A stretch of DNA of 64,000 nt from an uncultured Clostridia bacterium (lineage in GTDB: Bacteria > Bacillota > Clostridia > TANB77 > CAG-508). How positions within the stretch are numbered: the first letter of the stretch is position 1; each line of letters starts with the position of its first letter. The notes under the pieces are model-generated. The model searched no databases. It was not told where the DNA came from and worked only from the letters and a program-made list of their open reading frames with translations. The position numbers were made by a program, and so were the translations under genes. The DNA lies in contig CAKOWY010000001.1 of the NCBI GenBank assembly GCA_934129895.1, positions 124,001-188,000 of the forward strand, in the 5' to 3' direction. Positions 8,862 to 17,699 of the stretch are shown here, piece after piece.

Positions 8862-9917
8862 CTATATATCATAATCTGTCTCTGACAATGTTGGGTATTC
8901 AAATTCTTTACCATTCTGTGTAAATTTTTTTGACACAAAGTGATTTTTATCCATAGTGTTACTTCCCTTTAAAAAATATTGGTATTTTAGTTTATTTGGT
9001 AATTTACCGCCTCCAATTATTACAGGATCATCCCATGTTGCATCTATAGCATACCACTCTTCATCAATTTTCACATAATTCCAAGCATGATTTTCTGTTA
9101 TTCCATTACTATTTGTTGCTGTTCCACTAACAATAACATTTTCTATTCCTGCAGAACTTAACAAATATTGCAATGCTTTAGCATATCCTTCACATACTGA
9201 CCTTTTTAAAACTAATGCTCCATATATATTATATATGTTACTTTGTTGTAATGTTGTATCATATTCTATTGTATCAATTAAATAGTCATGTATATATTTA
9301 ATTTTCTCAATTTCATTTTTTCCTTCTATATTTTTCAAAATCTTGTCACGTATTTCTTCAATTTCATTTTGACATTTGTCTATATCTTCTTTGCCATAAA
9401 ATCCGTCAGCTAAATATCCTTCTCCTGTTTCTGAATTGTCACTTATGTATACATTATATTTATTTCCTACTAATCTTGTTATTTTCTCAATATTTATATA
9501 CATTTTTGTTACATCATAATAAAACAATTCTGGATTCTCATAAGTTATTGCTTCTATTGCTGACTGATATTCTTTACTTAATTTTTCACTTCCATTTTCT
9601 TCTTCAAGAATATTTTTAAATGCATTTTCAAATTCTATTTTATATGTTCCTGATTTTAAGTTTTCACTATTTTCATATATATTTGCATATATTATTTTTG
9701 CTGTCTCACTTAATTGATCATATAAATGTGTATTTATATAAACATTTTCATTTATACTATTCATATATGGTCTTCTGTCATTTGCAAGCCATTCTTTTCT
9801 TTCTTCTAATTTTAATATTTGAAATTCTGCGCCATCATTTATTTGACTATATAATATGTATCCTAGTATAAATATTATTATTATCAGAATTAAATGTATT
9901 TTTCTTCCTTTTCCCAT
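8862..9917 (-). CDS. Membrane-anchored transglutaminase-like protein (copy 1)
   Basis: A 351-residue protein with an N-terminal signal anchor (about residues 7-23) and a C-terminal transglutaminase/protease-like domain. The catalytic triad is readable: Cys242 in RSVCEGYAKAL, His277 in ENHAWNYVKI and Asp292 in YAIDATWDDP. Between them lies a helical region with ITYENPELFYYDV. Such proteins act outside the membrane as cysteine peptidases or cross-linking enzymes; the substrate is unknown. A paralogue with the same architecture lies at 41166-42296. The gene precedes prfB by 11 bases and is probably co-transcribed with it. Confidence 0.88.
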   Translation of the reverse strand: MGKGRKIHLILIIIIFILGYILYSQINDGAEFQILKLEERKEWLANDRRPYMNSINENVYINTHLYDQLSETAKIIYANIYENSENLKSGTYKIEFENAFKNILEEENGSEKLSKEYQSAIEAITYENPELFYYDVTKMYINIEKITRLVGNKYNVYISDNSETGEGYLADGFYGKEDIDKCQNEIEEIRDKILKNIEGKNEIEKIKYIHDYLIDTIEYDTTLQQSNIYNIYGALVLKRSVCEGYAKALQYLLSSAGIENVIVSGTATNSNGITENHAWNYVKIDEEWYAIDATWDDPVIIGGGKLPNKLKYQYFLKGSNTMDKNHFVSKKFTQNGKEFEYPTLSETDYDI

Positions 9918-9970
9918 TTATTTAATCCTTTCAGTTTTATATGTTTTATTATATAGTATTAATCTCTTTT

Positions 9971-9999
9971 TTTCAATAGAAATTTATATGTGTTATAAT
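9971..9999 (+). promoter_or_regulatory. Promoter for gerA-like gene
   Basis: An extended -10 box (TGTTATAAT, the TATAAT at 9994-9999) with a weak -35 (TTTCAA at 9971-9976) 17 bases upstream. A start of transcription near 10006 would exclude the TTG at 10007 as a useful start codon and favours the ATG at 10043. Confidence 0.55.
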
Positions 10000-10042
10000 A
10001 ATTGTTTTGCATAATCTTCAAATTTTTGTAAATATTATTTAT

Positions 10043-11659
10043 ATGAATATCAAAGATTTTATAAGTAATCTATTTAATAATAATTATAATTTTTCTTTAA
10101 TTAATGATAAAAAAGAAAATTTAAGTTCTTTTAACACAAATAACACCAACGTATTTAGTGAAATAAATAAAAATCTGGACTTTTTAAAAAGTAAATACAA
10201 CACTTTAATTAATAGTGACATTATTATAAGAGAATTTCAAACTCTTGCCCAAAATCAATTATACAAAAGCTTTATTATATATATTGATGGGCTATCAGAT
10301 TCTATTTCTATAAATGATTTTATATTAGAACCTTTAATGTATCCTAAACATATAAAAAATCCTAATTCAAATAATCTTCTTGAATATATTGATAATAGAC
10401 TATTACCACAGACTAGTGTTGAAAAAGTAGAAAAATATGAAGATGTATGTTCAGGAATTAATATGGGAAATTGTTTACTTTTTATTGATACTTTAAACAT
10501 AGCGTTTAATATTGATGTTAAAGATTATAAAACTCGTAGTGTTGAAAAGCCAGAAAATGAAGCTATTATAAAAGGTCCTCAAGAAGGATTCGTAGAAAAT
10601 TTAAGAACAAATACATCTCTTGTTAGAAGAATAGTAAACAATGAAAATTTAATAATTGAAAATATAGCAATTGGAAATGTAAGTAAAACAAAATGTGGTA
10701 TTTGCTATATGCAAAATATTACAAATCCAGATTTAGTAGCAGAAGTAAAATACAGGTTAAATAACTTAAATGTAGATTCTTTACTTTCTACTGGTGAACT
10801 GGAACAACTTATTGAGGATAATGAAGATTTTGGAATTCCACAAGTAATATCCACAGAACGTCCTGATAAATGTTGTAAATATTTATTTCAAGGAAGAGTA
10901 ATCATATTAGTTGCTGGAAACCCTTATGCTTTAATTGCTCCTGCAACAATTGAAGATTTTCTATTTTCTCCTGAAGATACAAATCTTCAACCATTATATT
11001 CAAATTTTTTACGAATTATACGTTTTATTGCTGCTACAATTACATTATTACTTCCTAGTATTTATATTGCATTAACTTGTTTTCACCAAGAGATTTTACC
11101 TACTGAATTATTATTCTCAATTTTAGCTGCAAGAGAAAATGTGCCTTTTCCAGTTATTTTTGAGCTTCTTCTTATGGAATTTTCATTTGAACTTATAAGA
11201 GAAGCTGGATTAAGAGTTCCTTCTCCTATTGGTTCTACTATTGGAATTGTTGGTGCTCTAATTTTAGGCGATGCTGCTGTTAATGCTGGTATTGTTAGCC
11301 CTATTCTTATAATTATTGTTGCCATTACTGGAATTGCTTCATTTGCTATTCCTGATTTTTCTTTTGGATTTCATTTAAGGATCTTTAGATTTGTATTTAT
11401 TGCTTTGGGTTTTACAGCTGGATTTTTAGGAATTGGTGCAGGTCTTTTCTCCTATATAACATTACTTTGCAGTATAAAGTCATTCGGTGTTCCTTATACA
11501 ACCCCTATTGCCCCTTCTTTTAATACAAAAGGAAATGGATTTTTTGTTCCTCCTATTTGGAAAAGAGAATATAGAGCTACTTTTTTATCTTCAAAAAAAG
11601 AAAAAGCTCAAGGTAAAATCAGTAAAAAATGGAAATATAAAAAAATTAAGAATTTCTAA
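10043..11659 (+). CDS. Spore germination protein, GerA family
   Basis: The A subunit of a nutrient germinant receptor, located in the inner spore membrane. The protein of about 538 residues has the GerA layout. There is a soluble N-terminal half with the conserved RGPQEGF-like block (IKGPQEGFVENLRTNTSLVRR). The membrane half has the PSIYIALTCFHQEILPTELL region and a later FSFGFHLRIFRFVFI helix. The frame can be opened 12 codons earlier at a TTG, but that would sit at the predicted transcript start. No gerB or gerC follows, so this is an orphan A subunit. It stands on the plus strand between minus-strand genes. Confidence 0.93.
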   Translation: MNIKDFISNLFNNNYNFSLINDKKENLSSFNTNNTNVFSEINKNLDFLKSKYNTLINSDIIIREFQTLAQNQLYKSFIIYIDGLSDSISINDFILEPLMYPKHIKNPNSNNLLEYIDNRLLPQTSVEKVEKYEDVCSGINMGNCLLFIDTLNIAFNIDVKDYKTRSVEKPENEAIIKGPQEGFVENLRTNTSLVRRIVNNENLIIENIAIGNVSKTKCGICYMQNITNPDLVAEVKYRLNNLNVDSLLSTGELEQLIEDNEDFGIPQVISTERPDKCCKYLFQGRVIILVAGNPYALIAPATIEDFLFSPEDTNLQPLYSNFLRIIRFIAATITLLLPSIYIALTCFHQEILPTELLFSILAARENVPFPVIFELLLMEFSFELIREAGLRVPSPIGSTIGIVGALILGDAAVNAGIVSPILIIIVAITGIASFAIPDFSFGFHLRIFRFVFIALGFTAGFLGIGAGLFSYITLLCSIKSFGVPYTTPIAPSFNTKGNGFFVPPIWKREYRATFLSSKKEKAQGKISKKWKYKKIKNF

Positions 11660-11692
11660 GTAACTCATTATATTTAGAAATTCTTAATTTTC
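11646..11692. terminator. Bidirectional terminator between gerA and the 150-residue gene
   Basis: A 14-bp inverted repeat (TTAAGAATTTCTAA / TTAGAAATTCTTAA) spans the gerA stop codon. It separates convergent genes and can end transcription from both sides. The T run on the plus strand is short. Confidence 0.7.
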
Positions 11693-11702
11693 AATATTTA
11701 TT

Positions 11703-12155
11703 TTATCTTTTGAAAAAATTTAGTATTTTATTAAATATTTTTACATACCATTTTTCTTTTTTATATTCAATTGGCAAAACATTATTTATCTTTTCATCAT
11801 CTTTTTCAATTACACTTTGATTTCTTTTAAAGATATTATCATAATCATATTTTTCTCTTTTTTCGTTTTCTATAATTTGCAAATCATATTCTTGCTTTAA
11901 TTTTATTTTTTCCTTTGCTTTTTCTGTTGCTATATATTTATAAAAATATTGTGCTATTATTCCTTTAGCTAATTTAGAAACTTCTTGTTCTTTAATACTC
12001 TTACCTGGATTATAATAAAAACTATGATTATAATTTGCATTTTTCTTTAGTATTTGTATCTCTTCTTGTGGAATTTTTTCTAAATCCTCTTCTTTTATAT
12101 ATTTTAAAATTTCTAAAACTTCATAGCATGCATTACTAAATTCTTGTTTTTCCAT
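11703..12155 (-). CDS. Conserved hypothetical protein, 150 residues
   Basis: A highly charged, mostly helical protein with no signal peptide and no recognised catalytic motif. The N-terminal 85 residues (FSNACYEVLEILKYI... and the IPQEEIQILKKNANYNHSF block) recall a family of short clostridial hypothetical proteins I know from memory but cannot name. The C-terminus is aromatic and basic (KWYVKIFNKILNFFKR) and could sit on a membrane. It starts 41 bases after the large nucleotidyltransferase-repeat gene in the same direction, with an AAAGGA ribosome site. The pair may be co-transcribed and could work together. Function unknown. Confidence 0.7.
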   Translation of the reverse strand: MEKQEFSNACYEVLEILKYIKEEDLEKIPQEEIQILKKNANYNHSFYYNPGKSIKEQEVSKLAKGIIAQYFYKYIATEKAKEKIKLKQEYDLQIIENEKREKYDYDNIFKRNQSVIEKDDEKINNVLPIEYKKEKWYVKIFNKILNFFKR

Positions 12156-12196
12156 ATTTTATCTTTTCCTTTCAGCTAAATAAAACATTTAATATT

Positions 12197-15100
12197 TTAT
12201 TTTGTTACTGATTCTTGTTCTTTTGTTTCCTCTATGTGCTTTGCTGATTCTAATATTTTTTCTACAGCCATCATATATTGTGTATCATTTAATACAGATA
12301 TATCCTCTTGTATAATCTCTCCTAATCCTTTTTTTTCTGATTCAACTTTTCGTTCATTTTCTATAGTCCTAATATAATCTTCTAAGGCATTAACCATATT
12401 TGAATATCCATTATCATTCATATTATATACAAAGTTGTCATGAGAATAATGATCACCAGCCATATAATTCTCACCAAAATCCCATATAGCATAATTTTGT
12501 TGAAAATCACTTAGTCCATTACATCCTCTTGCAACCTCTAAAAAGTCTCTTGCAGCCTTTTCAAAAGAACCTCCATTTTGTAAAATCCAATTTTCAATTC
12601 CAACTGCTCCTAAACCACCTCTGGTATCTTTTTTACCATCTTGAGGCTCAGGACTACTTTTTTTCTTATATGCACCTGCAGATTTTAAAACTGTTTTTGC
12701 AAGTAATATATTTGCTACAACATATTCATAATCTTCTGAACTGTTTTTCCTTATCGTTTCTAAACGATCTTTTATACATTCTTCTGTTGTGTATTCAATT
12801 TCATCTGTTCTTTTGGTAAAACTTAAATCTATGTCAACTTTATCTTTAAGCCCCTCAATTGAAACATCTTTAAATCTAAAATCTCCTTTGGCAGTAATTA
12901 TACTTTCACTAGGCATATCTAGAGTACATAATGATTTTTCTAATAATTGTTTTAATTCTTGAGAAGCATTTAGTATTTTACCATCGAGCCTTACCATAAA
13001 ATCAAAATCACCATCTCCTGGCAAATTTGTACCTCTTCCAGTTGAACCAGTGTCTATTACTTCAACAGTACCTTGTAGTAAATCTTCCGTTCTTTTTTCT
13101 GACATGTTTAATCCATATAATTCTATAGCTCCTCTTAATGTTTGCAATATTGCTTCTCTTTTATTTTCTGCATCTTCTTTACTTTGCTTTATTACATTTG
13201 CAATTTGATTAGTTCCTATATTTTTAGCACTTGAATCTAATTGAAATTCATTAAGTCCATAATGGCTTAATCCTTGCATTTTACTTCTCATTTCATCATA
13301 CATTTTTGGTGTGTATAATAAATTCTTATCTTTATCAATTATCGGGATATAAAAACCATTCATAGCAATTTCTAAGCCTAATTTATCAATATATCTATCT
13401 GCTATAATAAAACTTATATTAGTAGAACCAATTCCTGTTCTTATTCCATAAGCATTTTCTCCACCTATTCCATTATTATCAAAATATTCAATCTTTGTTC
13501 TATCTTCTATAACTTTTTTTACTGCTTCTTCATCAACTTGTGCTTCATCTCTTGTTTTTACATACCTTCCGTCATTTTTCATTACAAGAATAATTTTTCC
13601 TAATGCTTTTCCATCGACATTTCCACTTGTATAGTTTGGAGCAGTAAGCATTTTTTCATCATATTGAATTAGTTCCACATCAGTATCTAGTGGCGTCGCA
13701 TCATATGCCGCATTTTCTCCTAAATAATCTCTAGCAACTATACCATTTTGTAACATTTGTGGAAAATATTTAGTATCATAAATTCCTTTTACAAAATATC
13801 CTTTTTTTATAGAAAACTCACCTTTTTCTGCAGTTTCTCTATTTGTTTTATCTGCTTGTTTTGTAATTTCTTCTATCATTTTTTTTGCTTGTTCAAAACT
13901 TCTAATTCCTGCCCAATATCCAAACGTTCTTACAATTCTATCACACAAAGGTATATGTATATTTTCATCATCATTCAATAAAATATCTAATTCTGTTAAA
14001 TCTTGTTCTAAATTTCCAGAATTTACTCTTGCTTCTAATAGTCTCTTTCCTTTACTTGTTTGATTATACAGTGTATTTAACATATTACTATATTTTTTTA
14101 AAGTTACTCTGTCATCCTCAGATAATGTTTCATCAAGTTGTAAGTTACCAGCTTTAAACATTTCAAATAATCTGTTGCCTTGTTCAATACTGTTCAAATA
14201 TTTTTGCAAATCTCTATTATTAGATTCTACAGAAATTTTGGCTAAATCAGAAAATATAATGTTATTTCTCTGTTTTGGAGATACATTATTTAATGATGGG
14301 ATATCTCCAAATGGTTCATCTGAATAAATTACATAATTCTCTTCACCCATAAACCTTGAATGTAATTGTTTAAAAACCAAAAAATTTTGTGCAAATAAAG
14401 GAATATCCTTAGTCTCATAAATATGTTTAATTTGCATTGCGGCTTCATACTGCTTATCAAGAGGGATTCTTGCTATTTGTCCCATACTTTTTTCTATAAT
14501 TCTATTTAATCTCCCTGAATTTGTTTCACTTAATTCTCTCGCAACATCAATAAAAGATTTGAGTCTATCATATATATATGTTCCATTTCGTATTTCATCA
14601 TTTACAAAACTACAAATTTCTTCTCTAAATAATTTTCCAAAACCAACTATATATGATATATCTCTTGCATTTAACCCATACCTTTGAATACATTCTAAGT
14701 TTTTTAAATATTTTTCTACACTTCCAGTCGATTTAATTAATTCTGCTACATCTCTCCATGTAAAACCATACTTTTTTATATTTTCTGGTGTTAAATATTC
14801 TTCTGCTTTTCCTATCGATGTAATTAGTTCTACTACATTTTCACTCTTCAAACCATACTTTTTTATATTTTCTGGTGTTAGATATTTTTCTGCTTTTCCT
14901 GTTGCTTTAATTAATTCTATTACATTTCTTTTAGTTAACCAGTCATACTTATTTTCCGAAGTCAAATAATCTTCTGCTTTCATGCCTTTTACTGCTATAA
15001 AATTCAATAAGATTTGTGTTCTTTTTTCTTCTGGTATCCAACTAATTATTGATTCCCATTGATCATCTGTTAATACAATTTGCTTCATTTTTTCTAATGA

Positions 15101-15922
15101 AAAATAATCAGCAAAAGGAATACCAGCCTCTACTATTAATTTTACTAAATGATTTCCTTCAAGCTTGCAAATTATTCTTGGTGTTAGATATTTTTCTATA
15201 TTTCCACTCTGTTCAATTATATTAGTTAAATATAACTCACTAAATCCACATTGATAAAGTTCTTCTTCTGAAAAGAAATCACATAATTTTTTACCATTAT
15301 CTTCTAAAACATTAAATATAACTACAGGATATATTCGATATTTTTTTATTAACTGAGGAGTTAAATCTGTTAAAGATTTTCTTTTTTTAAATACTTCGTT
15401 TATATTAGCAGTTGTTATTTTAAAATTCTCTATTATTTCAGGAGTTAATACTTCTTGAACGTCTTCACTTGCAGATGCAAAATCCAAAATATTCTGTCTA
15501 TTTAAACCAAATCTTTCTATATTTGCTTGTGTAAAATATTCTTTTTGATGTCCTGTAGCATGTATTAAACTTGATATGATTTCTCTATCATCAAGATGTA
15601 ATTCTTTTAATTTACTCGAATTTAGTAATTCTTCAATCTCATCTGCAGAAAAAAAAGATTGTGTAGAAAATTGTAACAAAATACTTCCTATTTGTTTTCT
15701 TTTTTCATCGTCACTTTTTAAAGCTGATAATATCAACTCTTTCTTATTATTTAATGTATTCAATCTTTGATAAAACTCTGGAATTGGTTTATATCCTTTA
15801 AAAGCCCTATTATCTTCTTCCATTATTTCAGCTAATTCATTATATATATCATCTAAAGTTTCTTTAGAGTCTCCACCTTCAAAAATTCTAAATATTTTAT
15901 CTAGTATTTCATTTTTATTCAT
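12197..15922 (-). CDS. Large protein: degenerate helical repeats plus nucleotidyltransferase domain
   Basis: About 1241 residues with no signal peptide or membrane helices. Residues about 90-440 hold roughly ten degenerate ~30-residue helical repeats; the clearest are three in a row with the pattern ELIxxTGxxExYLTPENIKKYGL. Near residues 959-974 is GSTGRGTNLPGDGDFDF, the GS...DxD motif of the polymerase-beta/OAS/CD-NTase superfamily. A third acidic pair follows near 1030 (KVDIDLSF), then a helical C-terminal part (GGLGAVGIENWILQNGG). The middle (about 660-880) is unassigned. The start is set by GGAG 9 bases before 15922; an ATG at 15937 is possible. Function unknown; nucleotide or oligonucleotide synthesis is inferred from the motif only. 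Confidence 0.8.
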   Translation of the reverse strand: MNKNEILDKIFRIFEGGDSKETLDDIYNELAEIMEEDNRAFKGYKPIPEFYQRLNTLNNKKELILSALKSDDEKRKQIGSILLQFSTQSFFSADEIEELLNSSKLKELHLDDREIISSLIHATGHQKEYFTQANIERFGLNRQNILDFASASEDVQEVLTPEIIENFKITTANINEVFKKRKSLTDLTPQLIKKYRIYPVVIFNVLEDNGKKLCDFFSEEELYQCGFSELYLTNIIEQSGNIEKYLTPRIICKLEGNHLVKLIVEAGIPFADYFSLEKMKQIVLTDDQWESIISWIPEEKRTQILLNFIAVKGMKAEDYLTSENKYDWLTKRNVIELIKATGKAEKYLTPENIKKYGLKSENVVELITSIGKAEEYLTPENIKKYGFTWRDVAELIKSTGSVEKYLKNLECIQRYGLNARDISYIVGFGKLFREEICSFVNDEIRNGTYIYDRLKSFIDVARELSETNSGRLNRIIEKSMGQIARIPLDKQYEAAMQIKHIYETKDIPLFAQNFLVFKQLHSRFMGEENYVIYSDEPFGDIPSLNNVSPKQRNNIIFSDLAKISVESNNRDLQKYLNSIEQGNRLFEMFKAGNLQLDETLSEDDRVTLKKYSNMLNTLYNQTSKGKRLLEARVNSGNLEQDLTELDILLNDDENIHIPLCDRIVRTFGYWAGIRSFEQAKKMIEEITKQADKTNRETAEKGEFSIKKGYFVKGIYDTKYFPQMLQNGIVARDYLGENAAYDATPLDTDVELIQYDEKMLTAPNYTSGNVDGKALGKIILVMKNDGRYVKTRDEAQVDEEAVKKVIEDRTKIEYFDNNGIGGENAYGIRTGIGSTNISFIIADRYIDKLGLEIAMNGFYIPIIDKDKNLLYTPKMYDEMRSKMQGLSHYGLNEFQLDSSAKNIGTNQIANVIKQSKEDAENKREAILQTLRGAIELYGLNMSEKRTEDLLQGTVEVIDTGSTGRGTNLPGDGDFDFMVRLDGKILNASQELKQLLEKSLCTLDMPSESIITAKGDFRFKDVSIEGLKDKVDIDLSFTKRTDEIEYTTEECIKDRLETIRKNSSEDYEYVVANILLAKTVLKSAGAYKKKSSPEPQDGKKDTRGGLGAVGIENWILQNGGSFEKAARDFLEVARGCNGLSDFQQNYAIWDFGENYMAGDHYSHDNFVYNMNDNGYSNMVNALEDYIRTIENERKVESEKKGLGEIIQEDISVLNDTQYMMAVEKILESAKHIEETKEQESVTK

Positions 15923-16016
15923 TCGTATCTTCTCCATTTTTATATTTCCATTTTAAATATATCAAAAAAAGCTATTTAATTCAATCTTTATATATTATAA
16001 TTAGATATTTTTTTGC

Positions 16017-16052
16017 AAAAAAAAATTGAAGCAATTATTTTAATTACTTCAA
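16017..16052 (-). terminator. Terminator downstream of rubrerythrin copy 2
   Basis: An 11-bp stem (TTGAAGTAATT / AATTGCTTCAA) with a short loop and a run of nine Ts on the minus strand, about 50 bases after the rubrerythrin stop. Confidence 0.85.
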
Positions 16053-16102
16053 CATTTATTAATTATATCATAAAAACATTTTTGCATTATATATCTTAAA
16101 TT

Positions 16103-16642
16103 TTAATAATTTTCAGCTTTTATTTCAAAAAATGCTTTTGGATGATTACATACTGGGCAAACCTCTGGAGCTGATGTTCCAACTACAATATGTCCACAAT
16201 TTCTACATTTCCAAATCTTAACTTCTCCAGCTTCAAATACTTTTCCTTCTTTTACATTTTCTAATAATTTTAAATATCTTTCTTCATGTTCTTTTTCTAT
16301 TTTACCAACTTCTTCAAATAAATATGCAATTCTTGTAAATCCTTCTTCTTTAGCTGTTTTAGCAAATTCAGCATACATATCTGTCCATTCATAGTTTTCT
16401 CCTGCAGCAGCTGCTTTTAAATTTTCTTCTGTTGATCCAATAGTTCCACCATTTAATAATTTAAACCATAATTTTGCATGTTCTTTTTCATTGTCAGCTG
16501 TTTCTTGGAATATAGCAGCTATTTGCTCATATCCATCTTTTTTTGCTTGACTTGCAAAAAATGTATATTTATTTCTTGCTTGTGATTCTCCTGCAAATGC
16601 AGTCATCAAGTTTTGTTCTGTTTTTGATCCTTTTAATTCCAT
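16103..16642 (-). CDS. rbr: Rubrerythrin (copy 2)
   Basis: A 179-residue paralogue of the protein at 3038-3577, with the same length and only scattered substitutions. The di-iron site glutamates and histidines (AGESQARNKY, ETADNEKEHAK, EEVGKIEKEHEERY) and both rubredoxin C-x2-C pairs (CRNCGH and CPVCNHPKAFF) are kept. It is monocistronic, with an AGGAGG ribosome site and a strong terminator. Two near-identical rubrerythrins 13 kb apart suggest a recent duplication or dosage need in peroxide defence. Confidence 0.96.
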   Translation of the reverse strand: MELKGSKTEQNLMTAFAGESQARNKYTFFASQAKKDGYEQIAAIFQETADNEKEHAKLWFKLLNGGTIGSTEENLKAAAAGENYEWTDMYAEFAKTAKEEGFTRIAYLFEEVGKIEKEHEERYLKLLENVKEGKVFEAGEVKIWKCRNCGHIVVGTSAPEVCPVCNHPKAFFEIKAENY

Positions 16643-16763
16643 AATTTTACCTCCTAAATTTCAATATTATTATGTGCTTTTATTTAAATATTAAGCATTC
16701 TTACATAATAAATATTACTTTATCTATAATATATCTTTTACTCTAAAAAATCAAGCTTTATAA

Positions 16764-17627
16764 CTAATTTTTAAAATACTCTCTTATCATCTTTATTAAA
16801 TCTTTCAACTCTGTAGATTTATTAGAATTAGTATAAATCCCAAACTCAATCACTCCCAATTCCAGAGTTGTTTTAACTTCAACCACATTAAATTTCTTAT
16901 AATCATTTTCATCTACATATTCTCTTGTTATTAATCCTAATGCCTTTCCTGAACTTGTAAGTTCCAAAATCGTATTATAACTACTATTTTTCAAATTTAG
17001 CTTTCTTCCTAAAGATAATGTTTGTAATCTTTTTACTGCTTGCGAATATGTTCTTGGTGTATATATAATTTGACTTTCTATATCATCAAGTGTTAATTCC
17101 TTATTTGCGAAATTCGAATTTTTACTTGCAATTATCACATCATGCAAATAACCTAATTTTGTATATTCAATACCATTTAATATTTCATTACTATCTTTTT
17201 TAGAAAAAACTATATCTAATTCTTTATTCTGTAATTTTCTCATCATTTCACAAGTTTCTTCACATATTAAATTCAAATTAACATTAGGATATTTTAGATA
17301 ATATTTATTAAGAACATTACCAAAAATACAACTTCCAATATGATTATGAGTACCTATATTAATGACTTTCTCTTTACAAGCTTGTCTATCTATTACATTT
17401 AATTCCTCGATTGGATTTTTTATTTTTTCATATAATTTTTTTCCTTCTAAAGTTAGTTCTACCCCTTTGCTTTTTCTTTCTAATAATTTCATTGACAATT
17501 GTTCTTCTAAATTTTTTATTTGTTTTGTAATTGCTGGTTGAGAAACATTTAACTTTTCACTTGCTTTAGTTATATTGCCTTCTTTAACAACCTCTACAAA
17601 AATTCTATATAATTCAAAATCTATCAT
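16764..17627 (-). CDS. LysR-family transcriptional regulator
   Basis: A 287-residue regulator. The N-terminal winged helix-turn-helix is typical (LYRIFVEVVKEGNITKASEK, then LNVSQPAITKQIKNLEEQL), followed by a periplasmic-binding-protein-like effector domain. It lies downstream of the radical SAM gene in the same direction, separated by a 13-bp inverted repeat. LysR regulators usually control a divergent or adjacent gene. Here the radical SAM protein is the nearest candidate, although the arrangement is tandem rather than divergent. The effector is unknown. Confidence 0.93.
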   Translation of the reverse strand: MIDFELYRIFVEVVKEGNITKASEKLNVSQPAITKQIKNLEEQLSMKLLERKSKGVELTLEGKKLYEKIKNPIEELNVIDRQACKEKVINIGTHNHIGSCIFGNVLNKYYLKYPNVNLNLICEETCEMMRKLQNKELDIVFSKKDSNEILNGIEYTKLGYLHDVIIASKNSNFANKELTLDDIESQIIYTPRTYSQAVKRLQTLSLGRKLNLKNSSYNTILELTSSGKALGLITREYVDENDYKKFNVVEVKTTLELGVIEFGIYTNSNKSTELKDLIKMIREYFKN

Positions 17628-17652
17628 TTATATCACTCCATATTTTTTATAA

Positions 17653-17693
17653 CATAAAAGCATGAAGTATTCAATATATCTCATGCTTTTATG
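17653..17693. terminator. Inverted repeat between radical SAM gene and lysR (terminator or operator)
   Basis: A perfect 13-bp inverted repeat (CATAAAAGCATGA / TCATGCTTTTATG) with a 15-base loop, just after the radical SAM stop and before the lysR start. There is no good T run on the minus strand, so it may be a weak terminator or a regulator binding site. Confidence 0.5.
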
Positions 17694-17699
17694 CTAAAA

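Noticed and set aside
12529..12819. A plus-strand 96-codon frame opposite the nucleotidyltransferase gene
   Set aside because: It is low-complexity hydrophobic shadow sequence from the antisense of an AT-rich coding region, with no ribosome site.
12900..13960. An ADP-ribosyltransferase domain in the middle of the large NTase-repeat protein (about residues 660-880)
   Set aside because: A faint resemblance (QNGIVARDYLG...TPLDTDVELI) was noticed, but the H-Y-E or R-S-E signature residues are not convincingly present.
15900..16100. A possible tRNA or small RNA in the AT-rich gap near 16000
   Set aside because: Only the rubrerythrin terminator hairpin is visible; there is no cloverleaf or conserved TTCGA loop.
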